DNA of 64,000 nt from Semisulcospira habei (GCA_036245525.1 BTPG01000003.1:162932760-162996759); one strand, 5' to 3'; shown: positions 1 through 13,732, counted from the first letter of the stretch. Numbers and translations are program-made. The notes: a model not told the origin generated them from the sequence alone.

Positions 1-317
1 CTTGTGAAAAAAAAAACTAAACAGAACATTGAATGTATGTCGCCAGCCGGTCAAATACATTAAATAAACCTAACACATGGGGCCTAAATAAAGCTAAGAC
101 CATTTAGCAACACACATCCAATATCAAGAGCTACAGGCAGTGCAGACAGTAAGGAGAGTTTTAAAAAGGCAAATACAGGTGAATGGACAAAGGGTAGACA
201 GAAACACATGCCCCAGAATAGAGAGAAAAACCCACCCTGTGGGGCTGACCAGGGTGACCCTGGGAACTAAAAAATACCTAACCCCACCCAAGTCCCCCAG
301 GGCAGACCCGGGTGGGG
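1..317 (-). repeat. SINE copy 1 (CCCACCCGGG-headed family), cut by the window start
   Basis: This is the reverse complement of a SINE seen complete at 15280-15673, 26345-26733 and 32085-32468. The head (CCCACCCGGGTCTGCCC) lies near 317, and the tail side runs off the left edge of the window. The family has a GC-rich head, a body about 385-394 bp long, and a 3' end with GGGACGTTAAGCAATG followed by (ATCA)n or (ATC)n. The complete copies have 12-14 bp target duplications, so LINE machinery moved them. I cannot tell which RNA the head came from. Confidence 0.9.
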
Positions 318-560
318 CGATCCCTTGGAAGGGTCAAAGGAGGTCAAGAAATAGGTTTAAAAACAAAAACAAAAAAACAAAAAAGGCCAAATTTTCACAA
401 ATATTGTTTTTTCTTAAATACTACTTTCAACTTCAGACCCAACCTTGGTAAAGAGATATCTGATGGTGAAACCTTTCTGTGCATACTAATTTTGAAGACC
501 CCTCAAAAAGGTCAAGGGTCACAAGAGGTCAAAAGATGTGTGGCAAATTACAGTTTTTGA
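318..560 (+). repeat. Degenerate AAGGTCA-type repeat unit
   Basis: This stretch has the same layout as the units at 50110-51720: a run like CTTAAATACTACTTTCAACTTCA, then a TGGTAAAGAGATATCTGATGG block, a GCATACTAATTT block, and AAAAAGGTCAAGGGTCACAA. Short open frames here are by-products. From 561 to about 936 I see no further structure. Confidence 0.7.
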
Positions 561-936
561 CGGAATATTGGTTTTATTGAAGGCCCATTACCGCTTTAAC
601 TGTTCAAAGATACACTTTTGTAACAAATGGTTACGCAACGCTGTACACAGATCTAGGTAAGTTTAAACACAGGATAATCCAGTTCAGCACACGTCGTCTT
701 TATATCTGAATAACCTGACAATGACTCCACTCCGTTCTATAAATATAACGATATCGGTACGAGTAACAGCTAACAATAGATTGACACGCTAACGGTAGCA
801 CAGAGTATTTGAGTGCGATTACGCATGTGTTTGTGCTGCGTGTCCAAACTGCTGTTAACGTTCATTAGGTGTGTGGACAAGGCGTAACAAACACAGATAG
901 TGTTGAAATGTGTCTTCAGAGTTACGCGTAGTGGTA

Positions 937-1153
937 CTTTAACTCATCTACCCCAACACCGAAATCCTTAAATTTTGCCGTTGTCCTCTGAAGACTGCAT
1001 TGCAGTGCAGGACACAGATCGACCATGATAGTTCAAGGGTGATGCCAGAATAGCTTGGCGCCCGTAGGCGCCAAGCTATTCTGGCATCACCCTTGAACTA
1101 TCATGGTCGATCCTTATCTTGCTGTGGTGTGTCTGGGGTTGAATGAGTTAAAG
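937..1153. mobile_element. Palindromic MITE, copy 1 (central hairpin 1017-1112)
   Basis: Outer inverted ends CTTTAACTCAT (937) and ATGAGTTAAAG (1143-1153) bracket a near-perfect hairpin whose arms are about 46 nt with a 4-nt loop (CGTA). Copies at 13282-13489 and 48643-48852 have the same plan and almost the same size, with slightly different arm sequences. Such a foldback element is non-autonomous. I could not settle the target duplication or the superfamily. The transcript would fold into a pre-miRNA-like stem. Confidence 0.85.
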
Positions 1154-1367
1154 TTTTCAGTTATACACATGAGACCGCCGTGAGATGGCTTTAGTCGCCT
1201 GCTCGGTGTTAAACCCCAATAACTAACTAACATACACGTGAGCCACAAGAGCTTTGCCATTCTTGTTATATCTATCCCTGCTGCACTTGAGTACGCGGTA
1301 GAGCCTGCCAAACGGTAGGAGTTCAGACTCACTGAGCAGAGGAAGTGACTTGTCAGCAAGGACTGTG
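1154..1367 (+). repeat. Degenerate repeat fragments at the left flank of the macrosatellite
   Basis: The stretch CTTTAGTCGCCTGCTCGG then TTAAACCCCAATAACTAAC resembles a mollusc SINE tail and is echoed at about 63070-63110. Next comes CACGTGAGCCACAAGAG with GCTTTGCCATTCTTG, which recurs at about 51720-51752 at the end of the AAGGTCA repeats. No gene is seen. Confidence 0.5.
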
Positions 1368-4300
1368 CAGGTCACGGTATACATTTAAATTGGGAAGTTG
1401 AGGCAGTAAGAGGTCCCGTGTTTTTAAAAATAATTTTTGCCTTGTTTGAAAATTTGCAGTTGGGCTGAATGTGGGAATTTGCTGGAAATTTGTGGTTAGC
1501 TGAGAGGAGACATGTTTGGTGCTTTGATTCATACCATCCTGAGCTTATCCAGTGGACATTTGTGGGCCTATGTTGAGTTGCCTTTGGCGTAGTGATTTGA
1601 GGGGCACGCTGATTTCAGCTGTGCTTGGGTGTGGGGTTGGTAAGGAACCAGTTTCATAGCCAAGAAATGAGACGGGTCATGTGCTGTTTTTTTTGGTATT
1701 TTATGCATGGCAAATGTGCAGCTGGTGGGCGGTAGTACTTTTTAGGGAATTGAACAATTAGGGGATGACTGGGATTGACTAAGGCTAAGAGACTGGACAG
1801 TACGGAAACACCACTGTGGTCCGTGGCCTGTCAGGTGCACAACATGCCATATGTGACATAGACCGGAAACTGGTTTAGTGTAACCAGATCAATGAGTTTG
1901 GATGGTTGCAGTTGGAAAAGTAAAAAAATCATGAAAAATTTGAAATTTTGCCAAAAAATCGCTGTGCATGCAGTTTTATAGGCGTTTTGGCATGTTTTGC
2001 ATGGCAACACCCTGTTTACCTGCACTGTGAGCTAGGTTTAGTGTGTTTGCTCATTTATTTTTTGTCTTACAGGTAGTCATGAGTCTTTCCTTCGACCATG
2101 AGCTGTGACCTTTGACCTTGACCTTGAAAGGGGTGGGGTTTGGGGTGTTCAGTTTGATAAATGCGTAAAAAAAATTTCACTCTTTCAGTTTTTGAAGTTG
2201 TGTGGGGTGGGTGTAGGGTGGGGTGGGCAAGGGTTTGGGTTGGAGGCCGGGAGGGGGGGGGGGGAGGGGAGGGGGGGGGGGGTTGGGGGCTTAAGGTCAA
2301 AGGTTAAGATAAAAACTACAATGAAACAGTGTTAGCATGTGCATTTCATCAGACAGCTGACCTCAGAGTGAAATAAGCGGCCAAAATAATGTGACCTGCA
2401 GAAGTGTTATTTTGCATGGTACTGCTACACTGGTTGCATCTGAGGTGTCATTCTGCTGTAATTGTCATGAGGGATGTCTCTGGTGTCTATTCTAAGCCAA
2501 ACACAAGCACTTGTACACTGAGTAAAGCTCATTTGAGTGCATTGTTATGGGACCAGCATTTGCAGGCACCAGTACAGGGTTTTACAGGAGTGTTGACAAG
2601 TTTGGCACACACATGCCTACTACATCTGCAAGATGAGCTGAGGTGTTTTAGACTCTGACAAGTGTGTTTTATATAAAAATGAACTGTACATAACCATTTT
2701 TCTATGCTACCTCCTAAATCAGCAGTCCAGACACTAATTAGTGTATGCGGCGTGTCCCGCGTAGCATAGTTTTGGTTGTTTTGTGTAGTCTTTTTCCTGT
2801 GGGATAGCTCAGTAGACTTAATGTTTAAATTGCAGAGCTGTTTCATGACCCCTTTTGCCTAGGGAAAGATTGCCAGCAGCACATAGGGCATGGCAGCTGG
2901 TTACAGGCCTCTTCCAGCTTGTTGTCACCAGACAACAGGGTCAATGAGGATGCCTGGGTGTTGTCTTTTGGGCTGCCCTAAGATACACAAGGAAATGGCC
3001 TTGGGTCTGAAAGCTCATTTTTCATCAGTGTCAGTGTCATGGTAACTGTTTTAAGTTGTCCAGCCCACCAGAAGTCAGTTTGACTGTATTGCATGCGTGT
3101 GTAAACTTGGAAAAACAGAAAAAGTAGGGGGGTAGGCAATGGAAAAATATGAAAAAAACCACTTTCATGTGCCTGTGTCTCAAATGCAACATTTCTGAAG
3201 ATCAGATATATTACTTGATGTACATGCCAATTTTGGAGGCATTCTGACCATATCTAGGCTGTTTTTCATGGCATCAGATATGCATGATCCAACACGTCAG
3301 CAGCGTTGTGAACGCCACATCAAGGCACTTCACATAATGGGCCATAACTTAAAGATGCAGCAACGTTCAAGGGTGTCACTTTGGATTTGACTTAGCTATT
3401 GTCTAAGGGTTGCACTGATAGCAGATTGAATGGTGTTCAGGTGGGACAAGTGTCTCTGTCAGGTGCACCACATGCCATATGTGACATAGACCGGAAACTG
3501 GTTTAGTGTAACCAGATCAATGAGTTTGGATGGTTGCAGTTGGAAAAGTAAAAAAATCATGAAAAATTTGAAATTTTGCCAAAAAATCGCTGTGCATGCA
3601 GTTTTATAGGCGTTTTGGCATGTTTTGCATGGCAACACCCTGTTTACCTGCACTGTGAGCTAGGTTTAGTGTGTTTGCTCATTTATTTTTTGTCTTACAG
3701 GTAGTCATGAGTCTTTCCTTCGACCATGAGCTGTGACCTTTGACCTTGACCTTGAAAGGGGTGGGGTTTGGGGTGTTCAGTTTGATAAATGCGTAAAAAA
3801 AAATTCACTCTTTCAGTTTTTGAAGTTGTGTGGGGTGGGTGTAGGGTGGGGTGGGCAAGGGTTTGGGTTGGAGGCCGGGAGGGGGGGGGGGAGGGGAGGG
3901 GGGGGGGGTTGGGGGCTTAAGGTCAAAGGTTAAGATAAAAACTACAATGAAACAGTGTTAGCATGTGCATTTCATCAGACAGCTGACCTCAGAGTGAAAT
4001 AAGCGGCCAAAATAATGTGACCTGCAGAAGTGTTATTTTGCATGGTACTGCTACACTGGTTGCATCTGAGGTGTCATTCTGCTGTAATTGTCATGAGGGA
4101 TGTCTCTGGTGTCTATTCTAAGCCAAACACAAGCACTTGTACACTGAGTAAAGCTCATTTGAGTGCATTGTTATGGGACCAGCATTTGCAGGCACCAGTA
4201 CAGGGTTTTACAGGAGTGTTGACAAGTTTGGCACACACATGCCTACTACATCTGCAAGATGAGCTGAGGTGTTTTAGACTCTGACAAGTGTGTTTTATAT

Positions 4301-7300
4301 AAAAATGAACTGTACATAACCATTTTTCTATGCTACCTCCTAAATCAGCAGTCCAGACACTAATTAGTGTATGCGGCGTGTCCCGCGTAGCATAGTTTTG
4401 GTTGTTTTGTGTAGTCTTTTTCCTGTGGGATAGCTCAGTAGACTTAATGTTTAAATTGCAGAGCTGTTTCATGACCCCTTTTGCCTAGGGAAAGATTGCC
4501 AGCAGCACATAGGGCATGGCAGCTGGTTACAGGCCTCTTCCAGCTTGTTGTCACCAGACAACAGGGTCAATGAGGATGCCTGGGTGTTGTCTTTTGGGCT
4601 GCCCTAAGATACACAAGGAAATGGCCTTGGGTCTGAAAGCTCATTTTTCATCAGTGTCAGTGTCATGGTAACTGTTTTAAGTTGTCCAGCCCACCAGAAG
4701 TCAGTTTGACTGTATTGCATGCGTGTGTAAACTTGGAAAAACAGAAAAAGTAGGGGGGTAGGCAATGGAAAAATATGAAAAAAACCACTTTCATGTGCCT
4801 GTGTCTCAAATGCAACATTTCTGAAGATCAGATATATTACTTGATGTACATGCCAATTTTGGAGGCATTCTGACCATATCTAGGCTGTTTTTCATGGCAT
4901 CAGATATGCATGATCCAACACGTCAGCAGCGTTGTGAACGCCACATCAAGGCACTTCACATAATGGGCCATAACTTAAAGATGCAGCAACGTTCAAGGGT
5001 GTCACTTTGGATTTGACTTAGCTATTGTCTAAGGGTTGCACTGATAGCAGATTGAATGGTGTTCAGGTGGGACAAGTGTCTCTGACAGGTCACGGTATAC
5101 ATTTAAATTGGGAAGTTGAGGCAGTAAGAGGTCCCGTGTTTTTAAAAATAATTTTTGCCTTGTTTGAAAATTTGCAGTTGGGCTGAATGTGGGAATTTGC
5201 TGGAAATTTGTGGTTAGCTGAGAGGAGACATGTTTGGTGCTTTGATTCATACCATCCTGAGCTTATCCAGTGGACATTTGTGGGCCTATGTTGAGTTGCC
5301 TTTGGCGTAGTGATTTGAGGGGCACGCTGATTTCAGCTGTGCTTGGGTGTGGGGTTGGTAAGGAACCAGTTTCATAGCCAAGAAATGAGACGGGTCATGT
5401 GCTGTTTTTTTTGGTATTTTATGCATGGCAAATGTGCAGCTGGTGGGCGGTAGTGCTTTTTAGGGAATTGAACAATTAGGGGATGACTGGGATTGACTAA
5501 GGCTAAGAGACTGGACAGTACGGAAACACCACTGTGGTCCGTGGCCTGTCAGGTGCACAACATGCCATATGTGACATAGACCGGAAACTGGTTTAGTGTA
5601 ACCAGATCAATGAGTTTGGATGGTTGCAGTTGGAAAAGTAAAAAAATCATGAAAAATTTGAAATTTTGCCAAAAAATCGCTGTGCATGCAGTTTTATAGG
5701 CGTTTTGGCATGTTTTGCATGGCAACACCCTGTTTACCTGCACTGTGAGCTAGGTTTAGTGTGTTTGCTCATTTATTTTTTGTCTTACAGGTAGTCATGA
5801 GTCTTTCCTTCGACCATGAGCTGTGACCTTTGACCTTGACCTTGAAAGGGGTGGGGTTTGGGGTGTTCAGTTTGATAAATGCGTAAAAAAAATTTCACTC
5901 TTTCAGTTTTTGAAGTTGTGTGGGGTGGGTGTAGGGTGGGGTGGGCAGGGGTTTGGGTTGGAGGCCGGGAGGGGGGGGGGAGGGGAGGGGGGGGGGGGTT
6001 GGGGGCTTAAGGTCAAAGGTTAAGATAAAAACTACAATGAAACAGTGTTAGCATGTGCATTTCATCAGACAGCTGACCTCAGAGTGAAATAAGCGGCCAA
6101 AATAATGTGACCTGCAGAAGTGTTATTTTGCATGGTACTGCTACACTGGTTGCATCTGAGGTGTCATTCTGCTGTAATTGTCATGAGGGATGTCTCTGGT
6201 GTCTATTCTAAGCCAAACACAAGCACTTGTACACTGAGTAAAGCTCATTTGAGTGCATTGTTATGGGACCAGCATTTGCAGGCACCAGTACAGGGTTTTA
6301 CAGGAGTGTTGACAAGTTTGGCACACACATGCCTACTACATCTGCAAGATGAGCTGAGGTGTTTTGAGACTCTGACAAGTGTGTTTTATATAAAAATGAA
6401 CTGTACATAACCATTTTTCTATGCTACCTCCTAAATCAGCAGTCCAGACACTAATTAGTGTATGCGGCGTGTCCCGCGTAGCATAGTTTTGGTTGTTTTG
6501 TGTAGTCTTTTTCCTGTGGGATAGCTCAGTAGACTTAATGTTTAAATTGCAGAGCTGTTTCATGACCCCTTTTGCCTAGGGAAAGATTGCCAGCAGCACA
6601 TAGGGCATGGCAGCTGGTTACAGGCCTCTTCCAGCTTGTTGTCACCAGACAACAGGGTCAATGAGGATGCCTGGGTGTTGTCTTTTGGGCTGCCCTAAGA
6701 TACACAAGGAAATGGCCTTGGGTCTGAAAGCTCATTTTTCATCAGTGTCAGTGTCATGGTAACTGTTTTAAGTTGTCCAGCCCACCAGAAGTCAGTTTGA
6801 CTGTATTGCATGCGTGTGTAAACTTGGAAAAACAGAAAAAGTAGGGGGGTAGGCAATGGAAAAATATGAAAAAAACCACTTTCATGTGCCTGTGTCTCAA
6901 ATGCAACATTTCTGAAGATCAGATATATTACTTGATGTACATGCCAATTTTGGAGGCATTCTGACCATATCTAGGCTGTTTTTCATGGCATCAGATATGC
7001 ATGATCCAACACGTCAGCAGCGTTGTGAACGCCACATCAAGGCACTTCACATAATGGGCCATAACTTAAAGATGCAGCAACGTTCAAGGGTGTCACTTTG
7101 GATTTGACTTAGCTATTGTCTAAGGGTTGCACTGATAGCAGATTGAATGGTGTTCAGGTGGGACAAGTGTCTCTGTCAGGTGCACCACATGCCATATGTG
7201 ACATAGACCGGAAACTGGTTTAGTGTAACCAGATCAATGAGTTTGGATGGTTGCAGTTGGAAAAGTAAAAAAATCATGAAAAATTTGAAATTTTGCCAAA

Positions 7301-10300
7301 AAATCGCTGTGCATGCAGTTTTATAGGCGTTTTGGCATGTTTTGCATGGCAACACCCTGTTTACCTGCACTGTGAGCTAGGTTTAGTGTGTTTGCTCATT
7401 TATTTTTTGTCTTACAGGTAGTCATGAGTCTTTCCTTCGACCATGAGCTGTGACCTTTGACCTTGACCTTGAAAGGGGTGGGGTTTGGGGTGTTCAGTTT
7501 GATAAATGCGTAAAAAAAATTTCACTCTTTCAGTTTTTGAAGTTGTGTGGGGTGGGTGTAGGGTGGGGTGGGCAAGGGTTTGGGTTGGAGGCCGGGAGGG
7601 GGGGGGGAGGGGAGGGGGGGGGGGTTGGGGGCTTAAGGTCAAAGGTTAAGATAAAAACTACAATGAAACAGTGTTAGCATGTGCATTTCATCAGACAGCT
7701 GACCTCAGAGTGAAATAAGCGGCCAAAATAATGTGACCTGCAGAAGTGTTATTTTGCATGGTACTGCTACACTGGTTGCATCTGAGGTGTCATTCTGCTG
7801 TAATTGTCATGAGGGATGTCTCTGGTGTCTATTCTAAGCCAAACACAAGCACTTGTACACTGAGTAAAGCTCATTTGAGTGCATTGTTATGGGACCAGCA
7901 TTTGCAGGCACCAGTACAGGGTTTTACAGGAGTGTTGACAAGTTTGGCACACACATGCCTACTACATCTGCAAGATGAGCTGAGGTGTTTTAGACTCTGA
8001 CAAGTGTGTTTTATATAAAAATGAACTGTACATAACCATTTTTCTATGCTACCTCCTAAATCAGCAGTCCAGACACTAATTAGTGTATGCGGCGTGTCCC
8101 GCGTAGCATAGTTTTGGTTGTTTTGTGTAGTCTTTTTCCTGTGGGATAGCTCAGTAGACTTAATGTTTAAATTGCAGAGCTGTTTCATGACCCCTTTTGC
8201 CTAGGGAAAGATTGCCAGCAGCACATAGGGCATGGCAGCTGGTTACAGGCCTCTTCCAGCTTGTTGTCACCAGACAACAGGGTCAATGAGGATGCCTGGG
8301 TGTTGTCTTTTGGGCTGCCCTAAGATACACAAGGAAATGGCCTTGGGTCTGAAAGCTCATTTTTCATCAGTGTCAGTGTCATGGTAACTGTTTTAAGTTG
8401 TCCAGCCCACCAGAAGTCAGTTTGACTGTATTGCATGCGTGTGTAAACTTGGAAAAACAGAAAAAGTAGGGGGGTAGGCAATGGAAAAATATGAAAAAAA
8501 CCACTTTCATGTGCCTGTGTCTCAAATGCAACATTTCTGAAGATCAGATATATTACTTGATGTACATGCCAATTTTGGAGGCATTCTGACCATATCTAGG
8601 CTGTTTTTCATGGCATCAGATATGCATGATCCAACACGTCAGCAGCGTTGTGAACGCCACATCAAGGCACTTCACATAATGGGCCATAACTTAAAGATGC
8701 AGCAACGTTCAAGGGTGTCACTTTGGATTTGACTTAGCTATTGTCTAAGGGTTGCACTGATAGCAGATTGAATGGTGTTCAGGTGGGACAAGTGTCTCTG
8801 ACAGGTCACGGTATACATTTAAATTGGGAAGTTGAGGCAGTAAGAGGTCCCGTGTTTTTAAAAATAATTTTTGCCTTGTTTGAAAATTTGCAGTTGGGCT
8901 GAATGTGGGAATTTGCTGGAAATTTGTGGTTAGCTGAGAGGAGACATGTTTGGTGCTTTGATTCATACCATCCTGAGCTTATCCAGTGGACATTTGTGGG
9001 CCTATGTTGAGTTGCCTTTGGCGTAGTGATTTGAGGGGCACGCTGATTTCAGCTGTGCTTGGGTGTGGGGTTGGTAAGGAACCAGTTTCATAGCCAAGAA
9101 ATGAGACGGGTCATGTGCTGTTTTTTTTGGTATTTTATGCATGGCAAATGTGCAGCTGGTGGGCGGTAGTGCTTTTTAGGGAATTGAACAATTAGGGGAT
9201 GACTGGGATTGACTAAGGCTAAGAGACTGGACAGTACGGAAACACCACTGTGGTCCGTGGCCTGTCAGGTGCACAACATGCCATATGTGACATAGACCGG
9301 AAACTGGTTTAGTGTAACCAGATCAATGAGTTTGGATGGTTGCAGTTGGAAAAGTAAAAAAATCATGAAAAATTTGAAATTTTGCCAAAAAATCGCTGTG
9401 CATGCAGTTTTATAGGCGTTTTGGCATGTTTTGCATGGCAACACCCTGTTTACCTGCACTGTGAGCTAGGTTTAGTGTGTTTGCTCATTTATTTTTTGTC
9501 TTACAGGTAGTCATGAGTCTTTCCTTCGACCATGAGCTGTGACCTTTGACCTTGACCTTGAAAGGGGTGGGGTTTGGGGTGTTCAGTTTGATAAATGCGT
9601 AAAAAAAATTTCACTCTTTCAGTTTTTGAAGTTGTGTGGGGTGGGTGTAGGGTGGGGTGGGCAAGGGTTTGGGTTGGAGGCCGGGAGGGGGGGGGGAGGG
9701 GAGGGGGGGGGGGGTTGGGGGCTTAAGGTCAAAGGTTAAGATAAAAACTACAATGAAACAGTGTTAGCATGTGCATTTCATCAGACAGCTGACCTCAGAG
9801 TGAAATAAGCGGCCAAAATAATGTGACCTGCAGAAGTGTTATTTTGCATGGTACTGCTACACTGGTTGCATCTGAGGTGTCATTCTGCTGTAATTGTCAT
9901 GAGGGATGTCTCTGGTGTCTATTCTAAGCCAAACACAAGCACTTGTACACTGAGTAAAGCTCATTTGAGTGCATTGTTATGGGACCAGCATTTGCAGGCA
10001 CCAGTACAGGGTTTTACAGGAGTGTTGACAAGTTTGGCACACACATGCCTACTACATCTGCAAGATGAGCTGAGGTGTTTTAGACTCTGACAAGTGTGTT
10101 TTATATAAAAATGAACTGTACATAACCATTTTTCTATGCTACCTCCTAAATCAGCAGTCCAGACACTAATTAGTGTATGCGGCGTGTCCCGCGTAGCATA
10201 GTTTTGGTTGTTTTGTGTAGTCTTTTTCCTGTGGGATAGCTCAGTAGACTTAATGTTTAAATTGCAGAGCTGTTTCATGACCCCTTTTGCCTAGGGAAAG

Positions 10301-12980
10301 ATTGCCAGCAGCACATAGGGCATGGCAGCTGGTTACAGGCCTCTTCCAGCTTGTTGTCACCAGACAACAGGGTCAATGAGGATGCCTGGGTGTTGTCTTT
10401 TGGGCTGCCCTAAGATACACAAGGAAATGGCCTTGGGTCTGAAAGCTCATTTTTCATCAGTGTCAGTGTCATGGTAACTGTTTTAAGTTGTCCAGCCCAC
10501 CAGAAGTCAGTTTGACTGTATTGCATGCGTGTGTAAACTTGGAAAAACAGAAAAAGTAGGGGGGTAGGCAATGGAAAAATATGAAAAAAACCACTTTCAT
10601 GTGCCTGTGTCTCAAATGCAACATTTCTGAAGATCAGATATATTACTTGATGTACATGCCAATTTTGGAGGCATTCTGACCATATCTAGGCTGTTTTTCA
10701 TGGCATCAGATATGCATGATCCAACACGTCAGCAGCGTTGTGAACGCCACATCAAGGCACTTCACATAATGGGCCATAACTTAAAGATGCAGCAACGTTC
10801 AAGGGTGTCACTTTGGATTTGACTTAGCTATTGTCTAAGGGTTGCACTGATAGCAGATTGAATGGTGTTCAGGTGGGACAAGTGTCTCTGTCAGGTGCAC
10901 CACATGCCATATGTGACATAGACCGGAAACTGGTTTAGTGTAACCAGATCAATGAGTTTGGATGGTTGCAGTTGGAAAAGTAAAAAAATCATGAAAAATT
11001 TGAAATTTTGCCAAAAAATCGCTGTGCATGCAGTTTTATAGGCGTTTTGGCATGTTTTGCATGGCAACACCCTGTTTACCTGCACTGTGAGCTAGGTTTA
11101 GTGTGTTTGCTCATTTATTTTTTGTCTTACAGGTAGTCATGAGTCTTTCCTTCGACCATGAGCTGTGACCTTTGACCTTGACCTTGAAAGGGGTGGGGTT
11201 TGGGGTGTTCAGTTTGATAAATGCGTAAAAAAAAATTCACTCTTTCAGTTTTTGAAGTTGTGTGGGGTGGGTGTAGGGTGGGGTGGGCAAGGGTTTGGGT
11301 TGGAGGCCGGGAGGGGGGGGGGAGGGGAGGGGGGGGGGGGTTGGGGGCTTAAGGTCAAAGGTTAAGATAAAAACTACAATGAAACAGTGTTAGCATGTGC
11401 ATTTCATCAGACAGCTGACCTCAGAGTGAAATAAGCGGCCAAAATAATGTGACCTGCAGAAGTGTTATTTTGCATGGTACTGCTACACTGGTTGCATCTG
11501 AGGTGTCATTCTGCTGTAATTGTCATGAGGGATGTCTCTGGTGTCTATTCTAAGCCAAACACAAGCACTTGTACACTGAGTAAAGCTCATTTGAGTGCAT
11601 TGTTATGGGACCAGCATTTGCAGGCACCAGTACAGGGTTTTACAGGAGTGTTGACAAGTTTGGCACACACATGCCTACTACATCTGCAAGATGAGCTGAG
11701 GTGTTTTAGACTCTGACAAGTGTGTTTTATATAAAAATGAACTGTACATAACCATTTTTCTATGCTACCTCCTAAATCAGCAGTCCAGACACTAATTAGT
11801 GTATGCGGCGTGTCCCGCGTAGCATAGTTTTGGTTGTTTTGTGTAGTCTTTTTCCTGTGGGATAGCTCAGTAGACTTAATGTTTAAATTGCAGAGCTGTT
11901 TCATGACCCCTTTTGCCTAGGGAAAGATTGCCAGCAGCACATAGGGCATGGCAGCTGGTTACAGGCCTCTTCCAGCTTGTTGTCACCAGACAACAGGGTC
12001 AATGAGGATGCCTGGGTGTTGTCTTTTGGGCTGCCCTAAGATACACAAGGAAATGGCCTTGGGTCTGAAAGCTCATTTTTCATCAGTGTCAGTGTCATGG
12101 TAACTGTTTTAAGTTGTCCAGCCCACCAGAAGTCAGTTTGACTGTATTGCATGCGTGTGTAAACTTGGAAAAACAGAAAAAGTAGGGGGGTAGGCAATGG
12201 AAAAATATGAAAAAAACCACTTTCATGTGCCTGTGTCTCAAATGCAACATTTCTGAAGATCAGATATATTACTTGATGTACATGCCAATTTTGGAGGCAT
12301 TCTGACCATATCTAGGCTGTTTTTCATGGCATCAGATATGCATGATCCAACACGTCAGCAGCGTTGTGAACGCCACATCAAGGCACTTCACATAATGGGC
12401 CATAACTTAAAGATGCAGCAACGTTCAAGGGTGTCACTTTGGATTTGACTTAGCTATTGTCTAAGGGTTGCACTGATAGCAGATTGAATGGTGTTCAGGT
12501 GGGACAAGTGTCTCTGACAGGTCACGGTATACATTTAAATTGGGAAGTTGAGGCAGTAAGAGGTCCCGTGTTTTTAAAAATAATTTTTGCCTTGTTTGAA
12601 AATTTGCAGTTGGGCTGAATGTGGGAATTTGCTGGAAATTTGTGGTTAGCTGAGAGGAGACATGTTTGGTGCTTTGATTCATACCATCCTGAGCTTATCC
12701 AGTGGACATTTGTGGGCCTATGTTGAGTTGCCTTTGGCGTAGTGATTTGAGGGGCACGCTGATTTCAGCTGTGCTTGGGTGTGGGGTTGGTAAGGAACCA
12801 GTTTCATAGCCAAGAAATGAGACGGGTCATGTGCTGTTTTTTTTGGTATTTTATGCATGGCAAATGTGCAGCTGGTGGGCGGTAGTGCTTTTTAGGGAAT
12901 TGAACAATTAGGGGATGACTGGGATTGACTAAGGCTAAGAGACTGGACAGTACGGAAACACCACTGTGGTCCGTGGCCTG
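1368..12980. repeat. Macrosatellite with higher-order structure P-(Q-Q-P)x3
   Basis: Two blocks alternate. P is 463 bp (1368-1830, 5086-5548, 8802-9264, 12518-12980). Q is 1,626-1,628 bp (1831-3458, 3459-5085, 5549-7175, 7176-8801, 9265-10890, 10891-12517). The higher-order unit QQP is about 3,717 bp. Copies differ only by scattered single bases and by the length of a G tract. P and Q both begin CAGGT, so junctions share a short homology. Each Q holds TGACCTTTGACCTTGACC motifs, a G-rich stretch that could form quadruplexes, and a short stem (for example 2704-2769). Small open frames repeat with the unit, but I see no sign of real coding. Confidence 0.97.
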
Positions 12981-13281
12981 CACGCTTTGGGCATAAAAGC
13001 GCGTTGTGAAATTTCAGTGAGGGAATGGTATGCGGTGGAATTTTGGCGGCACAGACATGCAGTAGGCGGTTTCTGTGAATGACAAACAGAAGGGTTTAAA
13101 AAAAAAGGGTACATTTTTGCGATACGTTAGTTATAGGAGCTCAATGATACTGCAATATAAATGATTTAAAAGCTTGGTGTCCACATCAAATGCGGCACGG
13201 AAAACGTACAGTCTTTGCTGAGCCCTCTTTAGTGCTACAGTCGCATGCTCTTCGGAGAAAAGGGAATGCAGAGACCGAAAT
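12981..13281. other. Right flank of the macrosatellite, no gene seen
   Basis: Unique-looking AT-rich sequence begins abruptly after the last P block. I see no coding exon, RNA gene or clear repeat here. Confidence 0.5.
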
Positions 13282-13489
13282 GTTTAACCCATTTAGCCAT
13301 AACGCCCTACAGCATGAGATGGATTGACCATGATAATTCAAGGGTAGTGCCAGATAAGCTTGGTGCCTGAAGGCGCCAAGCTCATCTGGCACTACCCTTG
13401 AATTATCATCGTCAATCCATCTCCTGCAGCGGGCACATAGTCGTTAGGTGACACCTCCAAACTTTAGGAAATGCGGCCGTGGGGTTAAG
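13282..13489. mobile_element. Palindromic MITE, copy 2 (central hairpin about 13308-13427)
   Basis: The ends TTTAACCCATTTA and GTTAAGTGGGTTAAA are inverted, and the centre is a hairpin with a TGGTGCC/GGCGCCA tip. Size (208 bp) and layout match the copy at 48643-48852. Arms carry a few mismatches (for example TCATCGTC against GACCATGA), so this copy is older than copy 1. Confidence 0.85.
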
Positions 13490-13732
13490 TGGGTTAAATG
13501 TGACGACCCGTTCGACCGAACTCTAGTGACTAGAGTGACGTCATCACTACCCTCACCTTTACAGGGGGTAGGTACCATCACGGATTCACAGGGAATTATT
13601 TTGCGATTCACGGATCACGAATCCAAGAAAATGGTATTCACGTTTCACGAGGGAAAGAGACAAAAGCCGCCGAAAACTGTAACGGAGCAACGGACGGTTT
13701 GATCGGGTGTGCAACTGCTGCTGGTGAAATGC

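Noticed and set aside
2800..2870. tRNA-like A box (GATAGCTCAGTAG) in each Q block
   Set aside because: No B box follows at the right distance.
1831..12500. Repeated open frames of 64-105 codons in every Q block (for example those at 2529-2846 and 2404-2658)
   Set aside because: They recur only because the DNA unit recurs; some copies are changed by single-base shifts (6366) with no sign of compensation, and the content resembles no protein.
1368..12980. Tandem array as a CRISPR or a ribosomal RNA array
   Set aside because: Units are 0.5-1.6 kb with no short regular spacers, and no rRNA sequence is present; this is a eukaryotic macrosatellite.
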